Shown: piece by piece, positions 7,861 to 15,914 of the stretch
Position numbering within the stretch: the stretch's first letter is position 1
Layout: the number at the start of each line of letters is the position of its first letter
Origin: Allochromatium palmeri
Lineage (GTDB): Bacteria; Pseudomonadota; Gammaproteobacteria; Chromatiales; Chromatiaceae
NCBI RefSeq assembly: GCF_009720725.1
Contig: NZ_WNKT01000030.1
Location: forward strand, 1-48,106
DNA: 48,106 nt
Direction: 5' to 3'
Program-made: the position numbers and the translations under genes
Notes under the pieces: generated by a model
What the model saw: only the letters and a program-made list of their open reading frames with translations
Told to the model about the DNA's origin: nothing
Database searches by the model: none

Positions 7861-8573
7861 GAACAGGTCGGCCAAAAAAGCGCGATGAGCCCCGCCGCAA
7901 CGAGGACGTGGATGAAAATAATAAGCCACTTGTGGTTGCAGTAGACCTCGTTGCCTTTTTGGATCAAGGCCAAGCCGCCGAAGATGGAGCGCAACCGGTC
8001 GATCCAGACGGTGTTGTTGTCGCTTGTCGCCAGTCCCTGAAAGGCACACATCGGATGCAGGGCATAGAATTCCCCGCCAAGGCGATGGATCAGAGTGTCA
8101 ATGGGTACGCCCTGCCAGGATTCCTGCAGAATGCGCTTGGCAAAGGGGCGATTGAGGGCATAGCCATGAGTGAGACACTGATAGCGGATGCGGACCACGC
8201 CACGCCGGTTGGTCGGTCGGCTGCTGCGGGTCAGGCAGCCAAGTGCAAAACCGTCCCAGGTGCCGATATCCTCCAGAAACCGACAAGCCTCACGAAGCCG
8301 CTCCGGGTTATGCTGCCGAAAAAAAACATCATCCTCGAAGATCAGGATATGCTGGGCTCCCGCCGCCAGCGCTTGGGAGAGGCAACGCTGATGCGAGCTG
8401 AAAATACCGCGCACAGGGTCTTCTTCATCCCTTGCCACAACAACGAATTCGATCCGCTCCTCCAGATCAACCCGGGCAAACTGCTCCTTTGCGGCCTGCA
8501 TTCGATCGGGTCGGCTCGCAAGTGTTATGCAGTAGATGGCGTCAAAAAAATCCCACTCGGCTCCGTGGCTCAT
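7857..8573 (-). CDS. Glycosyltransferase family 25 (LPS-type) with C-terminal membrane anchor
   Basis: Resembles family 25 glycosyltransferases involved in lipooligosaccharide synthesis. Visible family features are the N-terminal IYCITLASRPDRMQ strand, GIFSSHQRCLSQALAAG, and the IFEDDVFF metal-binding motif at residues 78-85, followed by HGYALNRPFAKRIL. A hydrophobic C-terminus (WLIIFIHVLVAAGLIALFW) suggests membrane attachment, which is unusual for the family. ATG at 8573 is chosen because AGGAACGAGAGG lies just upstream; a longer frame starts at 8603. The stop overlaps the exporter's ATG (ATGA). In context it should add a sugar to the cluster's lipid product. Confidence 0.8.
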   Translation of the reverse strand: MSHGAEWDFFDAIYCITLASRPDRMQAAKEQFARVDLEERIEFVVVARDEEDPVRGIFSSHQRCLSQALAAGAQHILIFEDDVFFRQHNPERLREACRFLEDIGTWDGFALGCLTRSSRPTNRRGVVRIRYQCLTHGYALNRPFAKRILQESWQGVPIDTLIHRLGGEFYALHPMCAFQGLATSDNNTVWIDRLRSIFGGLALIQKGNEVYCNHKWLIIFIHVLVAAGLIALFWPTCS

Positions 8574-8660
8574 CCTCTCGTTCCTACTCCGATCTTGCCT
8601 CACGCCTCTCGATGGGCTCTACTTGATGCCCAGTCTGTTCTCAACACATAACGACCATCG

Positions 8661-9050
8661 ATGAAACAGTTGTCTACAAAATGGATCCTTTGGGTGGCCT
8701 CCACCGATTTTGTGCGCTCAGCGATCGAAGAGCGGGCAGATCTTGCCGCCTTTCGTGAAAAACCAACCGCCAAGGTGTTGCTTGGCGTCTTTCTCATCAT
8801 TCTGGGCTCGCTGCTCGGCTGGCCGGCCGTGACCGCCCTGGGCATTCTCTCCGTGCATTTTCAGACTCCATGGATCGTCGTCATCGGAGGCCCACTCATC
8901 TACGGTTTGTCGCACCTCGTCTTTCTGGCGGGCATGTATCTCTCCGGCGTAACCTACTCCCTGATTTTTGGTCGCTGGCTTGCCCGGGTGAGCGTGGAGC
9001 GCTGTCTAACCTGGGTGGGAGCAGAGTACCGGCCCGACCTGCCCCTCTGA
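8661..9050 (+). CDS. Small membrane protein of unknown function, antisense-oriented inside the cluster
   Basis: A 129-residue protein that I do not recognise. It has a soluble N-terminus rich in charged residues (about 1-38), then hydrophobic segments at ~39-64 (VLLGVFLIILGSLLGWPAV) and ~70-102 (WIVVIGGPLIYGLSHLVFLAG, SLIFGRWLA), and a short tail. It is the only plus-strand gene inside the left arm, facing away from the glycosyltransferase gene and ending 4 bases from the end of the dehydratase gene. No ribosome-binding site is obvious. The 87-base space before it would have to hold promoters for both this gene and the minus-strand GT25-exporter-deacetylase unit (a weak TTGATG...CATAAC pair is visible at 8623-8652). 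Confidence 0.6.
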   Translation: MKQLSTKWILWVASTDFVRSAIEERADLAAFREKPTAKVLLGVFLIILGSLLGWPAVTALGILSVHFQTPWIVVIGGPLIYGLSHLVFLAGMYLSGVTYSLIFGRWLARVSVERCLTWVGAEYRPDLPL

Positions 9051-9054
9051 TGTC

Positions 9055-9921
9055 TTAGCCATTGCGCGCTGTTTGTCCTCTTGGGCCCAAGGTTTTGACC
9101 CAGGCCGGTGGCTTGATCAGCCCCTGACTCACATCCCGCATCAGCAGCCCACTGACCGTTTCCCGCAGGTGCCCCGCTTCGTCGACAAGACTCAGATCAT
9201 AGATCAGCTCACCCTCCCTCCATTGCTTGAGCAGGGCCTGGGCTCGATATCGTTCACCGGCCACGGTCGGCCTAAAAACATGTCGGCTGGTAAATTCCAC
9301 CGGAAAGGGAACGAAATCCACGATTCGCTGCCCATGGACGCAGGCGGCGTGCATGGCGCCGTCCAGAGGAAAGGGTGAGCCGAGTGGCTGGGCGGCACTC
9401 GCCCCCGGTGCCGCGGCCTGAAGCGTACCCCAGGCCGCCTCCGCGGAGAGATATAACCGGTCCTGCAGACTGCGGAAGGAGGGGCCAAAGGGAACCAGCT
9501 CCTCATAAATCCTCGCAGCGTCAATACTCACCGAGGACTCTGCAGCGGGGGCTGGCGGCAACGGATTCATGTGCAGGGCGGCAACCGACGTAGCGGCAAA
9601 ACGCACCTCGCAATGGCTGACCAGACGGGTCATGACCTTGCCTCGGACTCGGGTCAGTAAGCGTGTGCGAATCGTCCCGTTTTCCCCGTCTTCCGTCTCC
9701 ACCAACGCATCGATGCTCGAAGCACCGGCAGGGAGTTCAAGCAGTTTGGCAAATCGGCCATCGGCCATCGTGCGGACGTCCACGCCTGGATGTGCAGCGT
9801 GCGCCGCAACGGCCAGCAACTGCATGGCCTCTACGCCAGCCAGGATAACGCGGCCGCCGAAGTGATGATCGGAATACCAGGGGAGAATTGGAATACGGAT
9901 TGGGGTGCGCGTATCGGCCAT
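9055..9921 (-). CDS. PKS-type double-hotdog dehydratase
   Basis: Stand-alone protein of 288 residues resembling the dehydratase domain of modular polyketide synthases (PS-DH, double hotdog). The N-terminal hotdog carries YSDHHFGGRVILAG, the H-x-F-x-G-x-x-x-L/I-x-G motif with catalytic His20. The C-terminal hotdog has FGPSFRSLQDRLY and PLDGAMHAAC, which supplies the catalytic Asp187 of the family. It would remove water from a beta-hydroxyacyl-ACP. The preferred ATG at 9921 shares TGATG with the thioesterase stop; the frame upstream to 10023 overlaps the previous gene. Such DH folds are rare in type II systems, which also have their own small dehydratases here. Confidence 0.75.
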   Translation of the reverse strand: MADTRTPIRIPILPWYSDHHFGGRVILAGVEAMQLLAVAAHAAHPGVDVRTMADGRFAKLLELPAGASSIDALVETEDGENGTIRTRLLTRVRGKVMTRLVSHCEVRFAATSVAALHMNPLPPAPAAESSVSIDAARIYEELVPFGPSFRSLQDRLYLSAEAAWGTLQAAAPGASAAQPLGSPFPLDGAMHAACVHGQRIVDFVPFPVEFTSRHVFRPTVAGERYRAQALLKQWREGELIYDLSLVDEAGHLRETVSGLLMRDVSQGLIKPPAWVKTLGPRGQTARNG

Positions 9922-10397
9922 CAGCAGGGAAACTGCTTCCACAGGGCGATCGTCTTGTCGTCGATTTCCACCGGGATGTGCCTGGAATTGACCGCGCAGT
10001 GACGGGTCATGCCGGTACAGCAAATCTCACCGGTTTCCGCGTTGGTAATCAGATAATCAAATTGCACCTTGACCAGTTCCAAACGGGCCAGTCGCGTGTG
10101 GATATACATCAGGTCATCGTAGAAAAGCGGTGAATAATAATTGAGCTCGGTATTGATGATCGGATAGATGAAACCGCTATCTTCAATGTCCTTGTAGGGG
10201 TAGTTGGCCTCACGCATGAGCGAGGCGCGACCGAACTCGAAATACCGCAGGTAATTGGCGTGATAGACCACCTGGGAGCGGTCCGTATCCGCATAGAGGG
10301 TGCGGAGTTCGCAGCGGTGCCAGACCAGCCCGGTTTTGGTGTCTCGCACATAGGATGGGCGCTCGTGGGGTTCGGGAACAAAGGGTTTCGGACGCAT
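9921..10397 (-). CDS. Hotdog-fold acyl thioesterase (4HBT/YbgC-like)
   Basis: Single-hotdog acyl-CoA/ACP thioesterase of 158 residues. The family signature LYADTDRSQVVYHANYLRY is clear; the aspartate in DTD is the expected catalytic acid, and FEFGRASLMRE follows. It ends in the typical TGMTRHCAVN...PVEI. It likely releases or edits acyl chains bound to ACP in the pathway. It starts one base within the stop of the ketosynthase gene upstream (10397) and ends in TGATG with the dehydratase gene, so it is coupled on both sides. YbgC-like thioesterases are also found in aryl polyene clusters. Confidence 0.85.
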   Translation of the reverse strand: MRPKPFVPEPHERPSYVRDTKTGLVWHRCELRTLYADTDRSQVVYHANYLRYFEFGRASLMREANYPYKDIEDSGFIYPIINTELNYYSPLFYDDLMYIHTRLARLELVKVQFDYLITNAETGEICCTGMTRHCAVNSRHIPVEIDDKTIALWKQFPC

Positions 10398-11662
10398 TAC
10401 AGACCCCTGAAAACGATGCAGCAGTTCGTTCCACCGAAGCCGAACGAGTTGGAGAGAAAAAATTCGTGGCGATGCCTGCGGCTTTGGTTGGGTACGACAT
10501 CCAGATCGGCAAGGGCTGGGTCGGGCAGATGGTTGACCGTCGGCAACACCAGCCCCTGGCGCATAGCCTCAATCCCCAGAGCAGCCTCAATTGCGGCAGA
10601 GGCTCCCAGACTATGACCAACTTGCGATTTATTGGCCGAGATCGGGATGCCCTGTACATGGCGACCGAACACGGTCCGCAGGCAATGCGCCTCGGTCGTG
10701 TCGCCTGTGGGTGTTGAGGTTCCATGGGCATTGACCGCACCGATATCCTGCGGCCGAATCTCGGCATCATCAATTGCCGCGCGCATGGCCTGGGTCACGG
10801 TCTGCTCATTGGGCCGAGTAAAATGGTAGGCATCGGAGTTCCAGCCGATTCCGGCGATTTCCGCTCTCGGCAGCAGCCCATGGGCCCGCGCGGCCTCTTC
10901 GGCCGCCAGGACCAGCACCCCGGCCCCTTCGGCAAGGACAAAGCCCTTGCGATCGATGCTGAACGGACGGGAGGCCTGAGTCGGATCGTCGAAAGAACGG
11001 TCCTTGGGGCCGACGTTGATCGTTGCCAGCATATTGGCAAAGCCGAGAATAATCTCTGGAATCAAACAGGTATCGACGCCACCGGCCAGGGCGAAATCGC
11101 AGTCACCGTCCCGGATCATGCGGGCACCGATACCGATGGCATGATTTCCCGAGGCACAGGCACCCTGGGGCGAGAAGATGGGGCCGGTAAAGCCAAGCAG
11201 CATCCCCGCCTTGCTGGCGGGAAGATTGGCGCAGAGGTTCGGCAGGAGGTAGGGGCTGACCTTGGTCGGCCCGAGACGGGTGTAGTGGTCCATGGCGATC
11301 CGATAGGCATCGGAGCCGTTGAGCGCCGAGCCAACCAGGCAGGCGGTTCGCGGCCCGGTCTGGTTGTCGATCACCAGTCCGGCGTCTTCCAGGGCCTGGC
11401 GGCAGATCTCCATGGTGAGATGGACAAAATCCGCGTTCCACAGCGATGCATCCTTTCTGCTGACATAGGGGAGCGCACTCGGATTCCAGTCCGGTATCTC
11501 ACCGACCACCTGACTGCGGGTCTCCACGGTACAGCGGGTCAGGCGGCGAAACCCGGCCTTTCCAGCCACCGCCTTTTCCCAGGTAGAGGCGAATGTATTA
11601 CCCAGGGCGGAGGCGGCCCCATAACCAAGAACCACGACCTTTCTATTGCTTGGTGCTCTCAA
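10397..11662 (-). CDS. Beta-ketoacyl-ACP synthase (FabF-like), copy A
   Basis: Condensing enzyme of 421 residues. Active-site residues are complete: Cys169 in GACASGNHAIG, His313 in NAHGTSTPTGD, Lys345 and His350 in ANKSQVGHSLGAS; the C-terminal NSFGFGGTNC loop is present. The Cys context GACASG is less usual than TACAT/SS. It would extend an acyl-ACP by decarboxylative condensation with malonyl-ACP. It lies between the thioesterase (1-base overlap) and a second ketosynthase 28 bases upstream, and both may act as a pair or on different chain lengths. Its sequence differs clearly from its neighbour, so this is not a fresh duplication. Confidence 0.9.
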   Translation of the reverse strand: MRAPSNRKVVVLGYGAASALGNTFASTWEKAVAGKAGFRRLTRCTVETRSQVVGEIPDWNPSALPYVSRKDASLWNADFVHLTMEICRQALEDAGLVIDNQTGPRTACLVGSALNGSDAYRIAMDHYTRLGPTKVSPYLLPNLCANLPASKAGMLLGFTGPIFSPQGACASGNHAIGIGARMIRDGDCDFALAGGVDTCLIPEIILGFANMLATINVGPKDRSFDDPTQASRPFSIDRKGFVLAEGAGVLVLAAEEAARAHGLLPRAEIAGIGWNSDAYHFTRPNEQTVTQAMRAAIDDAEIRPQDIGAVNAHGTSTPTGDTTEAHCLRTVFGRHVQGIPISANKSQVGHSLGASAAIEAALGIEAMRQGLVLPTVNHLPDPALADLDVVPNQSRRHRHEFFLSNSFGFGGTNCCIVFRGL

Positions 11663-11690
11663 TGGCGGACGATCTCTCTCAACGGTGCAT

Positions 11691-12953
11691 TTACACTAAT
11701 TTTCTCAAGACCGCGCAGGCATTGCATCCACCAAAGCCAAAGGCGTTTTTGAGCACATGTTCCTGGACGAGCGGCCGGGCACCCTGGGCGACGCAGTCCA
11801 GTTCCATTTCGGGGTCGGGTTGATAATTGATTGTGGGGAGTAACAGATCTTCTTCCATACCACGCAGGGCGAGGATGGTTTCGATGATGCTCGAGGCACC
11901 CATGGCATGCCCCAACAGGGACTTGTTGGCGCTGACCGGTGGCAGGCACCCTGCAAATAGGGTCTGCAGGGCATCGAATTCCACCCGGTCCCCGGCCTTG
12001 GTCGCGGTGGCATGGGCGTTGACCGCGGCGATGTCGCCGCTGTGCAGGCCTGCATCGCCCAGGGCATCGATCATGCACTGGCGAACGGTGTCTTCGGCCG
12101 GCATGACAAAGTGATGGGCATCGGAGGTCATACCCCAACCGGCCAGCTCGGCCGAGGGTCTCAGGCCATGGGCGGCGGCAAACTCCCTGGTGGCGAGAAT
12201 GACGGCTCCAGCCCCCTCGGAGACGACAAAACCACGACGATCAACGGAAAAAGGCCGACTGGCCCGTTCGGGTGGCTCGTTTTCCTCGCCCTTTTTGGGA
12301 AAATAGGCGCCGTTCATGGTGTGAAATCCGGCGAGGATCGGTTCGACCAGCGCACAGTCGACAGCGCCGCAAATGGCAACATCAGCCCGGTTCTGGGCCA
12401 TGAGCATGGCCCCCACCAGAATCGAGGTCAAGCCGGTGGCACAGGCGGTGATCGTAGAGAGGATCGGCCCCTTGGCACCGGTGAGCATGGCGACCTTGCC
12501 GCCGATCATGTTGATGCAGGAGTTGGGATTGGCGTAGGGGTAGGGCAGTTTCTGCTCGGCTTGCAGACGCCTGTCCGCGGTGAGCACCGCATCAATGCCC
12601 CCGACCGCCGAACTGTAGGTGACGGCGACGCGTGGGGCAAGCCCGGAGTCGATCTGGATGCCGCTGCGCTCTAGGGCGCGAGCCACCGTGAGCATGCCGT
12701 ACTTGAATACCGGAGAATGCCAGGCGGCTTGATGACGGGCGGTGAGAAAGGGATAGCTCAGGTGGTCGACATCAGGCAGTTGCCCAGCAATACGAACTGG
12801 AAAATCCTCTCGCAGCGGAAAGCGGGTCAGCGGCCCGATACCGGATCGGCCGGCTACGGCATTGCGCCACTGCTGGGCAAGATCGCCACCCAATGGCGAA
12901 ATGGCGTCATAGCCGACAATAACCGCTTTTTTTCCCTCTGAGAGTCGCATCAA
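11691..12953 (-). CDS. Beta-ketoacyl-ACP synthase (FabF-like), copy B
   Basis: Condensing enzyme of 420 residues with the full catalytic set: Cys171 in ITACATGLTS, His314 in NAHATATKAGD, Lys344 and His349 in ANKSLLGHAMGASS, and the NAFGFGGCNAC loop. Start is the ATG at 12953 (a second ATG follows immediately). Directly downstream is ketosynthase copy A; directly upstream, 3 bases away, is a radical SAM gene. The four ketosynthase genes of the cluster differ in active-site context, suggesting that each handles a different step such as priming, elongation or branching. Confidence 0.9.
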   Translation of the reverse strand: MMRLSEGKKAVIVGYDAISPLGGDLAQQWRNAVAGRSGIGPLTRFPLREDFPVRIAGQLPDVDHLSYPFLTARHQAAWHSPVFKYGMLTVARALERSGIQIDSGLAPRVAVTYSSAVGGIDAVLTADRRLQAEQKLPYPYANPNSCINMIGGKVAMLTGAKGPILSTITACATGLTSILVGAMLMAQNRADVAICGAVDCALVEPILAGFHTMNGAYFPKKGEENEPPERASRPFSVDRRGFVVSEGAGAVILATREFAAAHGLRPSAELAGWGMTSDAHHFVMPAEDTVRQCMIDALGDAGLHSGDIAAVNAHATATKAGDRVEFDALQTLFAGCLPPVSANKSLLGHAMGASSIIETILALRGMEEDLLLPTINYQPDPEMELDCVAQGARPLVQEHVLKNAFGFGGCNACAVLRKLV

Positions 12954-12956
12954 CGA

Positions 12957-13955
12957 CTACCAAGGTATGTAGCGGTATAGCTTGGCAAACATCTCATAGA
13001 CTTCGATCCAGTTCTGCAGATCCTCGGAACTGTTCATGTGGGCACGCTTATTGACCATAACCCAGCTCATATGGGCCGCGCCGTCCTTACAGGTGGAACA
13101 GTCACGGGTTTCGGAGGTGCAGCAGCGGTGCATAGTCTTGAGATCAGAGGCCCAGCGGATGAAATTGGTCAGCCGTTTTGGCCGGGGGTCTCGTTGATCG
13201 ATGGAATCGGTGACCGAGGGGCACTCCATCCAACCGAAGCGGCGGCCACACATGATCCCGGTGGTGATGATTTGGTGATAATATTTGGAGGAGATCACCG
13301 TCTCCGGGTAATCATCGAGCATCTGGTCCATCTCTGCACGCACCGCGATCAGCTCGTCGGGCTGCCAGGAAAAACCGTCGATCCCCTCGTCGTTGGACAG
13401 CAGTTGCATGTGCACCTTGAGCCCGACATCCTTGATTCGGCGAATGTTATCCTCGATCTTGCCCAACTGCTTCGGGGTGATGGTGTACAGATAATAGACG
13501 TTGGGGTCTCCGGCATAATGACGGCTGGAAATGGCAAAGGTATCCTTGCCCCGCAGGAGGACTTCGTCCTCGCGATCGCCCCACAGGGAAATGCCGATCA
13601 TCAAATCGGGGAAGCGGTCACGGTCGACCTTGATCATGCCGTTGGTGGCAACGAAGGTGGGCAACCGTTTGTAAAAGGCCTCGATGCGGTCCGGACAGAG
13701 GGTGGGCTCTCCGCCGATGAGGATGGCCAGGTTGACTCCACGGGCCATTTCGCTCTCGACAAAGGCCTCCCACTTGCTCACATCCTTTTCTTCCGAAGCG
13801 GCCTTATGCTCGTTTGAGGAGAAGAAGAAACACCCCTTGCAGCGGAGATTACAACGGTCGGTCACGTCATAAATAGAGCTGCGGATGTTGAGTTTGGAGA
13901 TGCGCTTGTAACGCTCGTACCATTCGGGATCAAGAAGTGAGCTGACTGTTTTCAT
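12957..13955 (-). CDS. Radical SAM protein, paralogue 1 of a tandem pair
   Basis: Radical SAM enzyme of 332 residues. The [4Fe-4S] motif is C35-NLR-C39-KG-C42, followed by the SAM-contacting GGEPTL stretch. A cysteine-rich C-terminus (RCCTSE...DCSTCKDGAA) may hold an auxiliary cluster, as in SPASM/twitch proteins. Substrate is unknown. It resembles the next gene upstream in length and in several landmarks (start of the iron-sulfur motif, IGGEP/AGAEP, VHMQLLSNDEG/ITFNMFSAPEG, the closing CC...D-C-x-x-C), so the two are diverged duplicates. ATG at 13955 is preferred over a start at 13979. Position between ketosynthases and an ACP suggests action on an ACP-bound acyl chain. Confidence 0.85.
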   Translation of the reverse strand: MKTVSSLLDPEWYERYKRISKLNIRSSIYDVTDRCNLRCKGCFFFSSNEHKAASEEKDVSKWEAFVESEMARGVNLAILIGGEPTLCPDRIEAFYKRLPTFVATNGMIKVDRDRFPDLMIGISLWGDREDEVLLRGKDTFAISSRHYAGDPNVYYLYTITPKQLGKIEDNIRRIKDVGLKVHMQLLSNDEGIDGFSWQPDELIAVRAEMDQMLDDYPETVISSKYYHQIITTGIMCGRRFGWMECPSVTDSIDQRDPRPKRLTNFIRWASDLKTMHRCCTSETRDCSTCKDGAAHMSWVMVNKRAHMNSSEDLQNWIEVYEMFAKLYRYIPW

Positions 13956-14047
13956 ACGAGTAACTAATCTGTAAACCACCGGCTTTGTCGGTGCGATCCG
14001 AAGAGACTTACCGTTCCTGGGTGTGCGGGTAGTACTCGATTCTGCCT

Positions 14048-15115
14048 CTATTGACCGTCCGCGGGAGGCGTGACGGGATAGTCACAGAGATTGGGACTCT
14101 TATCGTATCCCCGCACCCAGACCGCCAGGTAGGTATCAACGTAATCGAGCCAAGCGGAAAAGGCTTCCGGGTTGGTGGCATGCCGGTACATTCGGGCCGT
14201 CACCACGGCGCTCCCTGCCGCATAATGGCGACAATCGGCACAGTCGGTATCAGGCACGCAACAGGCGGCGTCGCGATCCCACTGCAGATCGGTGCGGTAT
14301 TGCCGAAACGATCTGCCCAGGCCGACATTGGTCGACGGGTTCATTCTCGGGTAGGAGCAGGAATAGAGCGCGTGCAGTCCCAAGCGATGGGTATGGGCGA
14401 CAATGTTATAGTGTGAAAAGAGCACCGACTCGGGATACTCGCGCAAGAGCCCGGTCATCATCGCCGCCGTTGCCGACAGACTCTCGGGTGTATGCCGAAG
14501 CGAGCCGTTATAGCCTTCAGGAGCCGAGAACATGTTGAAGGTGATCTGTTGGCCGGCCTCGGCTAGCTGTTTGGTGACCTCTGCGGCCTCGGAAATGTTC
14601 TGTGAGGTAAAGGTGTAGACAAAGACCGCCCGAGGATCGTTTTCGTAGTTGGCGATCTGACGATCGAGCATGTGCTCGGCCTTGCGGACCCCCTTGCTGG
14701 TGGCGTCATTGCCCCAGACGGAAATATGGACCCGGTAGTCAATCTCGCGGGGAAGCAGTTTGAGGCCATTAGTGGCAATCGCTCCCAGGGGAATGGTGTC
14801 GGCACAGATTCGACATAGCTCGGGCACCAGCGAGGGTTCTGCCCCGGCAAGGACTGCAAAGGTGATGCCGCGCTCTTTTTCTGCGGTCATCAGCTCCTGC
14901 CAGGCGACAGGATCGCCGCTTTCAACGGCGAACTGTTTTTCGCCATTGAAATAATAGCAGCCATCGCAACGCATGTTGCAGCGATGGGTCATATCGTAGG
15001 TGGACTCGCGAAGAAAAAAGTAACGCCGTACCTTTTCCCAGCGATCCCGTATCGCAGGGGTAGCAATAATGTCCGCGAATTTCCAGAACGTGTCCTGCGT
15101 CGCCTGGCTGCTCAT
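14048..15115 (-). CDS. Radical SAM protein, paralogue 2 of a tandem pair
   Basis: Radical SAM enzyme of 355 residues with C46-NMR-C50-DG-C53 and a variant SAM-site AGAEPSLVP where most relatives have GGEP. It ends with CCVPDTDCADCRHYA, suggesting an auxiliary iron-sulfur cluster. It is a diverged paralogue of the gene downstream, separated from it by 92 bases without any gene. It begins one base after the stop of an ACP gene. Reaction unknown; the ACP and dehydratase neighbours point to modification of an unsaturated acyl-ACP. Confidence 0.85.
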   Translation of the reverse strand: MSSQATQDTFWKFADIIATPAIRDRWEKVRRYFFLRESTYDMTHRCNMRCDGCYYFNGEKQFAVESGDPVAWQELMTAEKERGITFAVLAGAEPSLVPELCRICADTIPLGAIATNGLKLLPREIDYRVHISVWGNDATSKGVRKAEHMLDRQIANYENDPRAVFVYTFTSQNISEAAEVTKQLAEAGQQITFNMFSAPEGYNGSLRHTPESLSATAAMMTGLLREYPESVLFSHYNIVAHTHRLGLHALYSCSYPRMNPSTNVGLGRSFRQYRTDLQWDRDAACCVPDTDCADCRHYAAGSAVVTARMYRHATNPEAFSAWLDYVDTYLAVWVRGYDKSPNLCDYPVTPPADGQ

Positions 15116-15409
15116 TTATCCCTCGTCTTGCAGTTTCTCGGTGATGTACTCGCCGATGATCCGCAGGGTGGTCAGTTTGGGATAGTCGTCCTCATCAATG
15201 CGAACGCCGAACTCATCACGAATGACCAGGGCAATAGTGGCCAGGTCCATGCTGTCGATACCCACCTCGTCAACCAGGTCAAGATCGGCTTCAAAGGTCT
15301 CAGGGGTCACATCCTCCATTTGCAACGTGTCGATGATGATTTTGGCGATGCGGAGGATATTTTGATCAAGATTGCTGTTCATGGGGTCGTTTTTAATGCC
15401 GTTTGCCAT
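15116..15409 (-). CDS. Acyl carrier protein, copy A
   Basis: Acyl carrier protein of about 97 residues. The phosphopantetheine site is GIDSMDLATIA with Ser53; acidic helices before and after are typical. ATG 15409 is used, which overlaps the preceding dehydratase gene by 17 bases; an internal ATG at 15382 (MNSNLD) would give a more usual 88-residue ACP, and neither has a strong ribosome-binding site. It would hold growing or modified acyl chains. The cluster has three ACPs, each beside different enzymes: this one beside two radical SAM genes and an ApeI-like dehydratase. Confidence 0.9.
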   Translation of the reverse strand: MANGIKNDPMNSNLDQNILRIAKIIIDTLQMEDVTPETFEADLDLVDEVGIDSMDLATIALVIRDEFGVRIDEDDYPKLTTLRIIGEYITEKLQDEG

Positions 15410-15737
15410 CAAGAGACATCATGCCGTAGCAGACGTCCTCTGCGTTATGGGTAATACGAAAAGAATATTGGTTATCCGTGCCCTTGACGTGGATTTCGAG
15501 CAGCTCTCCAGGTTTGACGATTCGCTTGAACTTCACTCTATGTAACCGCTTGACCCACAAGGACTGATGTCGAGCTTTACCTATTACATCAGCAACCATC
15601 TTGAGCTGCGCAATACCAGGCAAAATGGGGCTATCGGGAAAATGGCCGTCAAACCAGGGCGAGTCGCCGTTGACGACGACTCCTGCCCGAATTTCGTCTG
15701 GTGCAGGCTGATCTAAATCAAGTAGCAAAAACCACAT
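15393..15737 (-). CDS. ApeI/FabZ-like 3-hydroxyacyl-ACP dehydratase
   Basis: Small single-hotdog protein of 114 residues. It contains WFDGHFPDSPILPGIAQLK with the catalytic His32; the glutamate of classical FabZ is absent, as in ApeI-like proteins of aryl polyene clusters. It would dehydrate beta-hydroxyacyl-ACP to the trans-2-enoyl product. The ATG at 15737 follows a 177-base space without a gene, so this may be the first gene of a sub-unit transcribed leftwards together with the ACP and the radical SAM pair. Confidence 0.8.
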   Translation of the reverse strand: MWFLLLDLDQPAPDEIRAGVVVNGDSPWFDGHFPDSPILPGIAQLKMVADVIGKARHQSLWVKRLHRVKFKRIVKPGELLEIHVKGTDNQYSFRITHNAEDVCYGMMSLDGKRH

Positions 15738-15914
15738 TCTATCATTTTGTGTCCAGTTGAAACGAGACTAGCCCGGGATGGCCAGCGTGTAGCATAACCC
15801 AAGTTGCCACCTTGAGGGGGTAGCATCCATCGGGGCTTGCCTGCATTGTGTTGTACCCCTGCCACACAGCGCGAGCGGAGTACCCCGATCTGTTTGCCCT
15901 GGAGGCTTTTCCAT
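15738..15914. other. Gene-free spacer inside the left arm
   Basis: 177 bases without a coding frame, unusually long for this otherwise tightly packed arm. It has two copies of GTAGCAT (15789-15795 and 15820-15826) around an imperfect hairpin (ACCCAAG...CTTGAGGGGGT), and two GTACCCC copies further right. It may be a small mobile-element remnant or hold a promoter for the downstream dehydratase gene. I cannot decide. Confidence 0.3.
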
